A DNA stretch of 64,000 nt, from positions 744,715 to 808,714 of the forward strand of contig NZ_MOBX01000015.1 in assembly GCF_003732425.1 (NCBI RefSeq), given 5' to 3'. Numbering within the stretch: position 1 is the first letter of the stretch; each line of letters starts with the position of its first letter. Both the position numbers and the translations under genes were made by a program. Below, piece after piece: positions 52,117 to 60,788 of this stretch. Under the pieces are notes generated by a model. It searched no databases. It worked only from the letters and a program-made list of their open reading frames with translations, and had not been told where the DNA came from. This DNA comes from Pseudomonas fluorescens (GTDB lineage: Bacteria > Pseudomonadota > Gammaproteobacteria > Pseudomonadales > Pseudomonadaceae).

Positions 52117-53331
52117 TTAGTGTGCCGCCCACTCGATTTTCGAGATATCGACGCCGTCTTTGTACATGTCCCACAGCGGCGACAAAGCGCGCAGCTTGGT
52201 AACGGCCTCGCAGACTTTCTGCGCGGCGTAGTCGATTTCTTCTTCGGTGGTGAAACGGCCGAAGGTGAAGCGGATCGAGCTGTGTGCCAGTTCGTCGTTG
52301 CGGCCCAGGGCGCGCAGTACGTACGAAGGCTCGAGCGACGCCGAGGTGCAGGCCGAACCGGACGAGACCGCCAGATCCTTGAGCGCCATGATCAGCGACT
52401 CGCCTTCAACGTAGTTGAAGCTCAGGTTCAGGTTGTGCGGAACGCGGGCAGTCAGACTGCCGTTGACGTACAGCTCTTCCAGGTGCTCGACCTGCTTGTA
52501 GAAACGGTCGCTCAACGCTTTGATACGGACGTTTTCAGCCGCCATGTCTTCTTTGGCGACGCGGAACGCTTCACCCATGCCGACGATCTGGTGGGTCGCC
52601 AGAGTGCCGGAACGCATGCCACGCTCGTGACCGCCGCCGTGCATGGTCGCTTCGATGCGCACACGCGGCTTGCGGCTGACGTACAGCGCGCCAATGCCTT
52701 TAGGGCCATAAGTCTTGTGGGCGGAGAACGACATCATGTCGACTTTCAGCTTCTGCAGGTCGATCTCGACCTTGCCAGTGGACTGAGCAGCGTCGACGTG
52801 GAACAGGACGCCCTTGGCGCGGAGCATTTCGCCGATCGCTGCGATGTCGTTGATGGTGCCGATTTCGTTGTTCACGTGCATCACGGAGACGAGAATGGTG
52901 TCTTCGCGCAATGCAGCTTCAATCATGGCCGGAGTGATCAGACCGTCAGTCTGAGGCTCGAGGTAAGTGACTTCGAAACCTTCACGCTCCAGTTGGCGCA
53001 TGGTGTCGAGGACAGCCTTGTGCTCAATCTTGGAGGTGATCAGGTGCTTGCCCTTGGAGCCGTAGAAATGTGCCGCACCCTTGATTGCCAGGTTGTCGGA
53101 CTCGGTGGCACCGGAAGTCCAGACGATTTCGCGCGGATCGGCATTGACCAGATCGGCCACCTGACGACGGGCGTTTTCAACGGACTCTTCAGCCTTCCAG
53201 CCGAACACGTGGGAACGGGACGCCGGGTTACCGAAGTTTCCGTCGACCAACAGGCATTCACTCATTTTTTGCGCAACACGCGGATCAACCGGGGTGGTCG
53301 CAGAGTAATCAAGGTAAATCGGCAATTTCAT
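52117..53331 (-). CDS. iscS: Cysteine desulfurase IscS
   Basis: A 404-residue PLP enzyme giving sulfur for Fe-S clusters and tRNA thiolation. PLP Lys in SFSAHKTYGPKG (about 201-212), nucleophile Cys in SSGSACTSASLEP (about 323-335). N-terminal IYLDYSATTPVDPRV is the family signature. Second gene of the operon after iscR. Confidence 0.98.
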   Translation of the reverse strand: MKLPIYLDYSATTPVDPRVAQKMSECLLVDGNFGNPASRSHVFGWKAEESVENARRQVADLVNADPREIVWTSGATESDNLAIKGAAHFYGSKGKHLITSKIEHKAVLDTMRQLEREGFEVTYLEPQTDGLITPAMIEAALREDTILVSVMHVNNEIGTINDIAAIGEMLRAKGVLFHVDAAQSTGKVEIDLQKLKVDMMSFSAHKTYGPKGIGALYVSRKPRVRIEATMHGGGHERGMRSGTLATHQIVGMGEAFRVAKEDMAAENVRIKALSDRFYKQVEHLEELYVNGSLTARVPHNLNLSFNYVEGESLIMALKDLAVSSGSACTSASLEPSYVLRALGRNDELAHSSIRFTFGRFTTEEEIDYAAQKVCEAVTKLRALSPLWDMYKDGVDISKIEWAAH

Positions 53332-53378
53332 GGACTATCTCCTAAATCAGGGCTGGCGTGCCGCTAGCTCTTTGGCTG

Positions 53379-53870
53379 TCATTCGACGGCGGACGCTTCA
53401 ATCTTGTCCAGGCGTGGCGCCTTGCTGTTGCAACGGCGCTGGTCCTGACGCTGGGCTACTTCTTGCACCTCACGGCGAGTCACAAGATCAGCCAAGCTGA
53501 TACCACTTAGAAATTCGTGAATCTGCAGGCTCAAATCGCACCACAGATGATGGGTCAGGCACGTGTCGCCGGAATGGCAATCGCCCTGGCCCTGGCATTT
53601 GGTGGCATCAACCGATTCGTTTACCGCATCAATCACCTGGGCGACCTGGATGCCCTGCATGTCGCGGGACAACTGGTAGCCACCACCCGGGCCGCGAACA
53701 CTGGAAACCAGGTTACTGCGGCGCAGCTTGGCGAACAGCTGTTCAAGGTAGGACAGGGAGATGCCTTGGCGCTCGGAGATATCGGCCAGGGACACGGGCC
53801 CGTGCTGCGCGTGCAACGCCAGGTCAAGCATGGCGGTCACGGCGTATCGGCCTTTTGTAGTCAGTCGCAT
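53379..53870 (-). CDS. iscR: Fe-S cluster regulator IscR
   Basis: A 163-residue Rrf2-family repressor. N-terminal winged helix (MRLTTKGRYAVTAMLDLA, SLSYLEQLFAKLR) and cluster ligands in CQGQGDCHSGDTC (about 92, 98, 104). Holo-IscR represses its own operon; two matching sites lie directly upstream. First gene of the isc operon. Confidence 0.97.
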   Translation of the reverse strand: MRLTTKGRYAVTAMLDLALHAQHGPVSLADISERQGISLSYLEQLFAKLRRSNLVSSVRGPGGGYQLSRDMQGIQVAQVIDAVNESVDATKCQGQGDCHSGDTCLTHHLWCDLSLQIHEFLSGISLADLVTRREVQEVAQRQDQRRCNSKAPRLDKIEASAVE

Positions 53871-53901
53871 GGACAGTTACCACGGAGTTCAGAATGGGGC
53901 G

Positions 53902-53959
53902 AGTATGCAATTCCCGAGTATTTAAGTCAACTTTAAGACCTAGTACTTTAGTCAGGTTT
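53902..53959 (-). promoter_or_regulatory. isc promoter with two abutting type 1 IscR sites
   Basis: Two 25-base sites lie back to back at 53910-53934 and 53935-53959. On the minus strand they contain AAAGTTGACTTAAATACTCG and AAACCTGACTAAAGTACTAG, which match the type 1 pattern ATAxxxGACTxxxxxAGTCxxxTAT best in the left half. The -35 box TTGACT (53925-53930) lies inside the first site; after 17 bases comes CATACT (53902-53907) as -10. Binding of holo-IscR would cover the -35. Confidence 0.7.
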
Positions 53960-54027
53960 ACCCGCAAAAGAGCGCGCGAATGATAGCAGGGTCTGCGGCT
54001 TAATGGCACACCGGCTGGCGCAAGCCT

Positions 54028-54111
54028 GTGTAGGAGCTGCCGCAGGCTGCGATCTTTTGATTTTGCTCTTTATTAAGATCAAAGGATCGCAGCTTTCGGC
54101 AGCTCCTACAG
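54028..54111. repeat. REP pair (GTAGGAGCTGCCGCAGGCTGCGATC family)
   Basis: Arms at about 54028-54060 and 54079-54111, just after the cysE stop. Confidence 0.85.
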
Positions 54112-54117
54112 AGGGCT

Positions 54118-54897
54118 TTAGCTGGCTTTGGATTCGTCTTTGCCTTTGACGCAGGCAAAGTCTTCTTCACGCAGCTCAGGCAGATCTTTCGCACAGTAAT
54201 TGCTGCCCAGATCCTTCAGTGCGCCGCACATACCCTCCAGACGCCCGTCCACCGCTTGCAGGTGATCGAGCAACTGGCCAATGGCGCGCGCCACCGGGTC
54301 AGGCATGTCTTCGCTGACGCCATAGGCATCGAACCCGATCTTCTCGGCCATGGCCTTGCGCTTGGCATCCTGCTCTTCGTCGGATTTGACGATGATCCGC
54401 CCCGGAATACCGACAACAGTGGCACCCGGCGGCACTTCTTTGGTCACCACGGCGTTGGAACCGACCTTGGCACCAGCGCCGACCGTGAACGGGCCGAGCA
54501 CCTTGGCGCCCGCACCCACAACAACACCGTCGCCCAACGTCGGGTGGCGCTTGCCTTTGTTCCAGCTAGTGCCACCGAGGGTCACGCCCTGATAAATGGT
54601 CACGTCATCGCCAATCTCGGCGGTTTCACCGATGACGATGCCCATGCCGTGGTCGATAAAGAAACGACGACCGACCTTGGCCCCCGGATGAATCTCGATC
54701 CCGGTCAACCAGCGGCCGAAATTGGACACCAGCCGCGCCAGCCATTTCAGCTCGTTGCGCCACAGCATGCCGGCTAACCGATGAATCCAGATCGCATGCA
54801 TGCCGGGGTAGCAGGTCAGGACTTCAAAAGCGTTACGCGCCGCCGGGTCTCGATGGAATACGCTCTGGATATCTTCACGCAAACGCTCAAACATCAT
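54118..54897 (-). CDS. cysE: Serine O-acetyltransferase
   Basis: A 259-residue enzyme making O-acetylserine for cysteine synthesis. N-terminal helical domain, then a left-handed beta helix of hexapeptide repeats (about 60-165) with the active-site DHGMGIVIGETAEIGDDV region and LGGTSWNKGKRHPTLGDGV. The tail has Cys residues (GMCGALKD, NYCAKDL, FACVKGK). A cysE next to iscR is typical of Pseudomonas and Azotobacter and links cysteine supply to the cysteine desulfurase. It starts right after trmJ. Confidence 0.94.
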   Translation of the reverse strand: MMFERLREDIQSVFHRDPAARNAFEVLTCYPGMHAIWIHRLAGMLWRNELKWLARLVSNFGRWLTGIEIHPGAKVGRRFFIDHGMGIVIGETAEIGDDVTIYQGVTLGGTSWNKGKRHPTLGDGVVVGAGAKVLGPFTVGAGAKVGSNAVVTKEVPPGATVVGIPGRIIVKSDEEQDAKRKAMAEKIGFDAYGVSEDMPDPVARAIGQLLDHLQAVDGRLEGMCGALKDLGSNYCAKDLPELREEDFACVKGKDESKAS

Positions 54898-55668
54898 TTA
54901 GTCCTTCCGCTTAAGAAGCTCACCACGGGCCGCTTTCTGGGTTTCCGTGAGGATGCCACGCAAAATATTCATTTCCGCCCGGCTGACCGAGCTGCGTCCG
55001 TACAACCGGCGCAGGCGCGCCATCAAGTGCCGTGGCTTTTCCGGATCGAGGAATTCGATGGCGACCAGCGTCTGCTCCAGATGCTCATAAAAGCGCTCCA
55101 GCTCATCCATGGTCGCCAGCTCGGCACTTTTCACCGAGGCTACTTCTTCTTTCTCGATCTTGCTTGGCTGACCTTGTGCAGCCAGCCATGCCATGCGCAC
55201 TTCGTAGCTCAACACCTGCACCGCCGCCCCGAGATTCAGCGAGCTGAATTCAGGATCGGAGGGGATGTGCACGTGAAAATGACATCGCTGCAGCTCGTCA
55301 TTGGTCAGGCCGGAATCTTCACGACCGAACACCAGGGCGATTTCAGCGCCCTGCCCGGCTTCTTCGACCACTTTAGTACCGCACTCGCGCGGATCCAGCA
55401 GCGGCCAAGGGATACGCCGGTCACGGGCGCTGGTGCCAAGCACCAGATTGCAGCCGACCAAGGCGTCTTCCAGAGTGGCAACGACTTGCGCGCTTTCAAG
55501 AATGTCACCGGCACCGGAAGCACGAGCGTCGGCTTCGTGATGCGGGAAGACCCGCGGTTCGACCAACACCAATCGCGACAGACCCATGTTTTTCATGGCG
55601 CGCGCGGCCCCGCCGATGTTGCCGGGGTGGCTGGTATTGACCAGGACGACACGAATGTTCTGCAGCAA
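54898..55668 (-). CDS. trmJ: tRNA (cytidine/uridine-2'-O)-methyltransferase TrmJ
   Basis: A 256-residue SPOUT-class methyltransferase acting on position 32 of tRNA. Trefoil-knot motifs: VLVNTSHPGNIGGAARAMKNMG (about 8-30), VFGREDSGLTNDEL and the knot segment SLNLGAAVQVLSYEVR. Its stop is directly followed by the cysE start. It is divergent from suhB, as in many gamma-proteobacteria. Confidence 0.95.
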   Translation of the reverse strand: MLQNIRVVLVNTSHPGNIGGAARAMKNMGLSRLVLVEPRVFPHHEADARASGAGDILESAQVVATLEDALVGCNLVLGTSARDRRIPWPLLDPRECGTKVVEEAGQGAEIALVFGREDSGLTNDELQRCHFHVHIPSDPEFSSLNLGAAVQVLSYEVRMAWLAAQGQPSKIEKEEVASVKSAELATMDELERFYEHLEQTLVAIEFLDPEKPRHLMARLRRLYGRSSVSRAEMNILRGILTETQKAARGELLKRKD

Positions 55669-55749
55669 GGGAGGCGCTCTCGGACACAGGAAAGGGGTGC
55701 AAATCTTACAGAACAGCCTACCGTTAAGCTATGAAAGCGAACAGCGTCC

Positions 55750-55777
55750 TTCACCTGAAGAAAAGTTCTGATAGAAT
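55750..55777 (+). promoter_or_regulatory. Probable suhB promoter
   Basis: TTCACC at 55750-55755, 16-base spacer, TAGAAT at 55772-55777, then 36 bases to the ATG. Confidence 0.6.
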
Positions 55778-55813
55778 GCGCGGCTTTCTTTAACAACCTT
55801 AGGTGACACATCC

Positions 55814-56632
55814 ATGCAGCCCATGCTGAATATCGCGCTGCGCGCCGCCCGCAGCGCCAGTGAACTGATCTTCCGCTCCATCGAGCGCCTGGATACCATC
55901 AAGGTCGACGAAAAAGACGCCAAGGATTATGTATCCGAGGTCGATCGCGCCGCCGAACAGAAAATCATCGACGCCCTGCGCAAGGCTTACCCGAATCACT
56001 CGATCCAGGGTGAAGAGACTGGCCTGCACGCCGGCACCGGCATTGAAGGCGAAGAATACCTGTGGATCATCGACCCACTGGACGGTACCACCAACTTCCT
56101 GCGCGGCATTCCACACTTCGCTGTCAGCATCGCCTGCAAATACCGCGGTCGCCTGGAACACGCAGTGGTTCTGGACCCGGTTCGTCAGGAAGAATTCACT
56201 GCCAGCCGTGGTCGCGGCGCTCAACTGAACGGTCGTCGTCTGCGCGTCAGCGGTCGCACCAGCCTTGACGGCGCCCTGCTGGGTACCGGCTTCCCGTTCC
56301 GTGACGACCAGATGGACAACCTCGACAACTACCTGGGCATGTTCCGCGCCCTGGTTGGCCAGACTGCCGGCATCCGCCGCGCCGGCTCCGCCAGCCTGGA
56401 CCTGGCTTATGTTGCTGCCGGTCGTTTCGACGCGTTCTGGGAGTCGGGCCTGTCCGAGTGGGACATGGCTGCAGGCGCCCTGCTGATTCAAGAAGCCGGC
56501 GGCCTGGTGAGCGACTTCACCGGCGGTCACGACTTCCTTGAAAAAGGCCACATCGTTGCCGGCAACACCAAATGCTTCAAGGCAGTTCTGACGGCGATCC
56601 AGCCGCACCTGCCAGCTTCGCTGAAGCGCTAA
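55814..56632 (+). CDS. suhB: Inositol monophosphatase family protein SuhB
   Basis: A 272-residue Mg-dependent phosphatase. Metal-binding motifs: GEETG (Glu at about 67), WIIDPLDGTTNF (about 85-96) and the distal WDMAAGALLIQEAGG. In E. coli, SuhB also acts with Nus factors in rRNA antitermination. Divergent from trmJ, with a clear terminator after it. Confidence 0.95.
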   Translation: MQPMLNIALRAARSASELIFRSIERLDTIKVDEKDAKDYVSEVDRAAEQKIIDALRKAYPNHSIQGEETGLHAGTGIEGEEYLWIIDPLDGTTNFLRGIPHFAVSIACKYRGRLEHAVVLDPVRQEEFTASRGRGAQLNGRRLRVSGRTSLDGALLGTGFPFRDDQMDNLDNYLGMFRALVGQTAGIRRAGSASLDLAYVAAGRFDAFWESGLSEWDMAAGALLIQEAGGLVSDFTGGHDFLEKGHIVAGNTKCFKAVLTAIQPHLPASLKR

Positions 56633-56648
56633 GCTTTTCGCGAAACGC

Positions 56649-56676
56649 AAAAAGCACCCTTCGGGGTGCTTTTTTT
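56649..56676 (+). terminator. Terminator of suhB
   Basis: AAAAAGCACCC - TTCG - GGGTGCTTTTTTT, 17 bases after the stop; a classic tetraloop terminator. Confidence 0.95.
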
Positions 56677-56714
56677 ATGCCTGAAATTCAACCTCTGCCA
56701 CGCCATTGGACCAA

Positions 56715-56804
56715 TGTAGGAGTGAGCCTGCTCGCGATAGCGGTGTACCAGCCCCATCTGTTTTGAATGATAAATAGCTATCGCGAGCAGGCTCACTCCT
56801 ACAG
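56715..56804. repeat. REP pair (GTAGGAGTGAGCCTGCTCGCGATAGC variant)
   Basis: Inverted arms at about 56715-56743 and 56776-56804, same variant as at 12707-12797; between convergent genes. Confidence 0.85.
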
Positions 56805-56834
56805 GGGATTTGTTGTGTGGTTTAAATTGCGGTC

Positions 56835-56866
56835 AAAAAAAAGCACCCCGCAGGGTGCTTCTTTTT
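56835..56866 (-). terminator. Terminator of the glycine-zipper gene
   Basis: AAGCACCC / GGGTGCTT around CGCA (56841-56860), followed on the minus strand by a run of eight T. Confidence 0.9.
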
Positions 56867-56879
56867 AAACGGTCGGTCT

Positions 56880-57428
56880 TTACTGACCCGGCTCATTCTG
56901 CGACAGAATCAGCTTGCCTTCCTTATCGACTGGAATCTGGTTACCCGGATCGCGATCCATGCGCACTTTGCCTTCCTTGCCATCGAGCGAGTAACGCACG
57001 TCGTAACCGACGACCTTGTCACTGATGTCATTGACCGTGTTGCAGCGGGTTTGCGTAGTGGTGTAGGTGTCACGCTCTTGCATGCCTTCCTGCACCTTGT
57101 TGCCCGCATAACCGCCACCGACTGCACCAGCCACCGTGGCAATTTTCTTGCCGGTGCCGCCGCCGATCTGATTACCCAGCAAGCCACCTGCCAGCGCACC
57201 CACAACGGTACCGGCAATCTGGTGCTGATCTTTTACCGGTGCCTGACGAGTCACTGTCACGTCCTTGCACACTTCACGTGGAGTCTTGATCTGTGTTTTA
57301 ACCGGTTCGACGGCCAACACTTGCGCATACTCAGGGCCGCTTTTAACCAGGCTGTAGGTGGCAACAGCGCCCCCGGCAGTCACACCGACAGCACCCAATA
57401 CCGCACCAACCAGCAACGACTTGTTCAC
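56880..57428 (-). CDS. Glycine-zipper 2TM domain envelope protein
   Basis: A 182-residue protein with an uncleaved or weakly cleaved N-terminal membrane segment (about 3-28) and a glycine-zipper pair at about 72-112 (VVGALAGGLLGNQIGGGTG, VAGAVGGGYAGNKVQ) as in the 17-kDa surface antigen/SlyB-like family. A C-terminal soluble part has a Cys (about 133) and a YDVRYSLDGKEGKV beta segment. Function unknown; such proteins sit in the envelope. It has its own terminator and seems monocistronic. Confidence 0.8.
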   Translation of the reverse strand: MNKSLLVGAVLGAVGVTAGGAVATYSLVKSGPEYAQVLAVEPVKTQIKTPREVCKDVTVTRQAPVKDQHQIAGTVVGALAGGLLGNQIGGGTGKKIATVAGAVGGGYAGNKVQEGMQERDTYTTTQTRCNTVNDISDKVVGYDVRYSLDGKEGKVRMDRDPGNQIPVDKEGKLILSQNEPGQ

Positions 57429-57491
57429 ATGAACCTCCTGACCATCACATGCGGGACACGCCCGCGCTTCTCCCAGCCTTGGAGCATAAAA

Positions 57492-57520
57492 AAAGGCGCG
57501 AGTTCAACTCGCGCCTTTCT
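57492..57520 (-). terminator. Terminator of the secDF operon
   Basis: AAAGGCGCGAGTT / AACTCGCGCCTTT, with an A run that gives eight T on the minus strand; about 30 bases after the secF stop. It can act on both strands. Confidence 0.92.
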
Positions 57521-57549
57521 TGGGCTGACAGCCGGGAAAACGATGGCCG

Positions 57550-58464
57550 TTATGGACGGTCGTCGACTTCCTTCTCGGTGTTGGCCGGAGGAATCAAATC
57601 CTCAGTGCTCAGGTTCAGCCAGATCAGGACCACGTTAGCGATGTAGATCGACGAGTAAGTACCCGCGAGAACACCGATGAACAGGGCGATGGAGAAGCCG
57701 AACAGATTATCGCCACCGAAGAACAGCAGCGCCGCAATCGCCAGCAAGGTGGAGATCGACGTCGCCATGGTCCGCAGCAGGGTCTGGGTGGTCGAGATGT
57801 TGATGTTCTCGATCAGCGAAGCCTTACGCAGGACGCGGAAGTTCTCACGAACCCGGTCGAATACCACGATGGTGTCGTTCAGCGAGTAACCGATGATCGC
57901 CAGTACCGCCGCCAGCACCGTCAGGTCGAAGGTGATCTGGAAGAACGACAGAATACCGATGGTCACGATCACGTCGTGGATCAGCGAAACGATGGCGCCG
58001 ACCGCGAACTTCCACTGAAAGCGGAAAGCCAGGTAGATCAGGATGCCGCCGAGCGCCAGCAGCATGCCGAGGCCGCCCTGGTCGCGCAGTTCTTCACCGA
58101 CCTGCGGGCCGACGAACTCGACACGCTTGACCGTTGCCGGGTTATCACCGCCGAGTTTCTGCAGCGCTTCCGCGACCTGATGGCCCAACTGCGGGTCTTC
58201 ACCCGGCATGCGCACCAGCAGATCGGTGGTTGCACCGAAGCTTTGCACGATGGCTTCGTGGTACCCCGAAGTCACCAACTCCTCACGCACCTTGGTGACA
58301 TCGGCCGGACGCTCGTAAGTCAGCTCGATGAGCGTACCGCCGGTGAAGTCCAGACCCCAGTTCATACCCTTGGTCACGACACTGAACATAGCCAGCAACG
58401 TGAGAAACACTGTGACGCCGAACGCGAAGTTGCGAACGCCCATGAAGTTGATTGTACGTAACAT
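57550..58464 (-). CDS. secF: Protein translocase subunit SecF
   Basis: A 304-residue inner-membrane subunit of the SecDF complex, which uses proton flow to help pull proteins through SecYEG. Six membrane helices; signatures include NWGLDFTGGTLIELTYE near the start (about 32-48) and VVFDRVRENFR (about 199-209). It follows secD by nine bases. Confidence 0.96.
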   Translation of the reverse strand: MLRTINFMGVRNFAFGVTVFLTLLAMFSVVTKGMNWGLDFTGGTLIELTYERPADVTKVREELVTSGYHEAIVQSFGATTDLLVRMPGEDPQLGHQVAEALQKLGGDNPATVKRVEFVGPQVGEELRDQGGLGMLLALGGILIYLAFRFQWKFAVGAIVSLIHDVIVTIGILSFFQITFDLTVLAAVLAIIGYSLNDTIVVFDRVRENFRVLRKASLIENINISTTQTLLRTMATSISTLLAIAALLFFGGDNLFGFSIALFIGVLAGTYSSIYIANVVLIWLNLSTEDLIPPANTEKEVDDRP

Positions 58465-58473
58465 GGCAGCCCC

Positions 58474-60342
58474 TTAAATCCACAACTTCTTGAAGTCACG
58501 TCCGCCGAAGATCAGGTTGACCATTGCGCGGGTCACCATGATGGCCGTGAACATCGAGGTAAAGATCCCGAGGGACATGGTCACTGCGAAACCTTTGACC
58601 GGGCCGGTGCCCATGGCAAAGAGAATCCCGCCGACCAACAAGGTAGTCAGGTTGGCGTCGAGAATCGCGGTGAATGCCCGGCCGAAGCCTTCGTTGATTG
58701 CACGCTGCACGGTCATGCCGGCGGCGATCTCTTCACGGATCCGCGAGAAGATCAGCACGTTGGCGTCGACCGCCATACCCATGGTCAGCACGATACCGGC
58801 GATACCCGGCAGGGTCAGCGTTGCACCCAGCAGCGACATCAAGGCCAGCAGCAGCACCATGTTCACCGCCAGTGCGACAGTGGCGATGATGCCGAAGAAG
58901 CGGTAGATGGCGATGATGAACAGCGACACGAACAACATGCCCCACAGCGACGCATCGATACCTTTGGTGATGTTGTCAGCACCCAGGCTCGGGCCGATTG
59001 TGCGCTCTTCAGCAAAGTACATCGGAGCAGCCAGACCACCGGCACGCAGCAGCAACGCCAGTTCGGACGATTCGCCCTGACCGTTCAGGCCAGTGATGCG
59101 GAACTGAGCCCCCAGCGGCGACTGAATGGTCGCCAGGCTGATGATCTTCTTTTCTTCTTTGAACGTTTGAACGGCAACGTCTTTTTCGACGCCATCGACC
59201 ACTTGCTTGGTGTAAGTGGTGACCGGACGCTGTTCGATGAAGATCACCGCCATGCTGCGACCAACGTTCGAACGGGTGGCGCGGCTCATCAGCTCGCCGC
59301 CGTGACCATCCAGGCGGATGTTCACTTCAGGGGTACCGTGCTCGCCGAAACCGGCCTTGGCGTCAGTCACCTGGTCACCGGTGATGATCAGGCCGCGCTC
59401 GATCTGCGCAGGAGGACGGTTGCCTTCACGGAACTCGAACGTTTCGGAAGTGGCTTTCGAAGCGCCCGGCTCTGCGGCCAGACGGAACTCAAGGTTGGCC
59501 GTCTTGCCCAGAATACGCTTGGCTTCGGCAGTGTCCTGCACGCCCGGCAGCTCAACCACGATGCGGTTGGCGCCCTGACGCTGAACGATCGGTTCGGCAA
59601 CACCCAGCTCGTTGACGCGGTTACGTACCGTGGTCAAGTTCTGCTTGATGGAGTATTCACGGATTTCCGCCAGCTTGGCCGGGGTCATCGCCAGACGCAG
59701 CACCGGTTGACCGTTGAGGTCGGCCGGAACAATGTCGAAATCGTTGAAGTTCTTGCGGATCAGTGCACGGGCCTGTTCGCGGGAGTCTTCATCGCTGAAG
59801 CCCAACTGAATGGCACCGCCCAGTTGCGGCAGGCTGCGATAGCGCAGCTTCTCTTTACGCAGCAGGCTCTTGACGTCGCCTTCGTAGACTTTCAGGCGTG
59901 CATCAAGGGCTTTGTCCATGTCCACTTCCAGCAGGAAGTGCACACCACCGGACAAGTCCAGACCCAGCTTCATCGGGTGTGCGCCGAGATTGCGCAACCA
60001 TTGCGGCGTGGTCTGTGCCAGGTTCAGCGCGACCACGTAGTCGTCACCCAATGCCTTGCGCACAACGTCTTTGGCCGGCAGCTGGTCTTCAGCCTTGCTC
60101 AGACGGATCAGACCGCCCTTGCCATTGGCCGCCAGCGTGGCTGCCTTGACATTGATCCCGGACTCTTTGAGCGCGGTGCTTACGCGATCCAGATCGGCCT
60201 GATTGACCTGCAGGGCCGTGCTGGCGCCGCTGATCTGAATGGCCGGGTCATCGGGGTATAGATTGGGAGCGGAATAAATCAGACCGATCGCCAGCACCGC
60301 CAGGATCAGAATGTATTTCCACAGAGGATATTTGTTCAGCAT
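58474..60342 (-). CDS. secD: Protein translocase subunit SecD
   Basis: A 622-residue partner of SecF. First membrane helix (about 7-26), P1 periplasmic head (about 120-440, starting MKLGLDLSGGVHFLLEVD), then five helices with IVLTMGMAVDANVLIFSRIREE containing the conserved Asp of proton transport. ATG 60342 (MLNKYPLWKY) is the usual start; an ATG one codon earlier is also possible. Confidence 0.96.
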   Translation of the reverse strand: MLNKYPLWKYILILAVLAIGLIYSAPNLYPDDPAIQISGASTALQVNQADLDRVSTALKESGINVKAATLAANGKGGLIRLSKAEDQLPAKDVVRKALGDDYVVALNLAQTTPQWLRNLGAHPMKLGLDLSGGVHFLLEVDMDKALDARLKVYEGDVKSLLRKEKLRYRSLPQLGGAIQLGFSDEDSREQARALIRKNFNDFDIVPADLNGQPVLRLAMTPAKLAEIREYSIKQNLTTVRNRVNELGVAEPIVQRQGANRIVVELPGVQDTAEAKRILGKTANLEFRLAAEPGASKATSETFEFREGNRPPAQIERGLIITGDQVTDAKAGFGEHGTPEVNIRLDGHGGELMSRATRSNVGRSMAVIFIEQRPVTTYTKQVVDGVEKDVAVQTFKEEKKIISLATIQSPLGAQFRITGLNGQGESSELALLLRAGGLAAPMYFAEERTIGPSLGADNITKGIDASLWGMLFVSLFIIAIYRFFGIIATVALAVNMVLLLALMSLLGATLTLPGIAGIVLTMGMAVDANVLIFSRIREEIAAGMTVQRAINEGFGRAFTAILDANLTTLLVGGILFAMGTGPVKGFAVTMSLGIFTSMFTAIMVTRAMVNLIFGGRDFKKLWI

Positions 60343-60362
60343 CACGCCGCCCGTTATGAACG

Positions 60363-60383
60363 CGGGGCGCCTTGCGCGCCCCG
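60363..60383 (-). other. Intercistronic hairpin between yajC and secD
   Basis: Perfect eight-pair stem CGGGGCGC / GCGCCCCG with a five-base loop and no T run; likely a message-stability or partial-termination hairpin. Confidence 0.45.
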
Positions 60384-60406
60384 TCGATTGAGTAGAAGTT
60401 GTTGCT

Positions 60407-60745
60407 TCAGATCGCTTTCAGCGTGCCTTTTGGCAGCGTTGCGGCGATGGCGCCTTTCTGGAACTTCATTTCCACGGTGTCGGAAACTTCCAGAACCACG
60501 AAGTCATCGGCCACTTTGGTGATCTTGCCAGCGATGCCGCCGGTGGTGACCACTTCGTCGCCCTTCTGCAGGCTGCTCAGCAGGTTCTTCTGTTCTTTGG
60601 CGCGCTTGGCCTGTGGACGCCAGATCATCAGGTAGAAGATGACCAGGAAGCCGACCAGGAAAATCCACTCGAAACCGCCACCCATTGGGCCGGCAGCAGC
60701 CGGTGCAGCGGCGTCAGCCATGGCATTAGAGATAAAAAAGCTCAT
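60407..60745 (-). CDS. yajC: Preprotein translocase accessory subunit YajC
   Basis: A 112-residue single-span inner-membrane protein associated with SecDF. The membrane helix is at about 24-42, followed by the family signature IWRPQAKRAKEQKNLLSSLQKGDEVVTTGGI (pattern WRPQ...L..GDEVVT). Upstream of secD in the usual operon order. Confidence 0.95.
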   Translation of the reverse strand: MSFFISNAMADAAAPAAAGPMGGGFEWIFLVGFLVIFYLMIWRPQAKRAKEQKNLLSSLQKGDEVVTTGGIAGKITKVADDFVVLEVSDTVEMKFQKGAIAATLPKGTLKAI

Positions 60746-60788
60746 TTAGCACTCCAGTTGCAAATGTTGAATCTTGGGGTCAGAAAAC

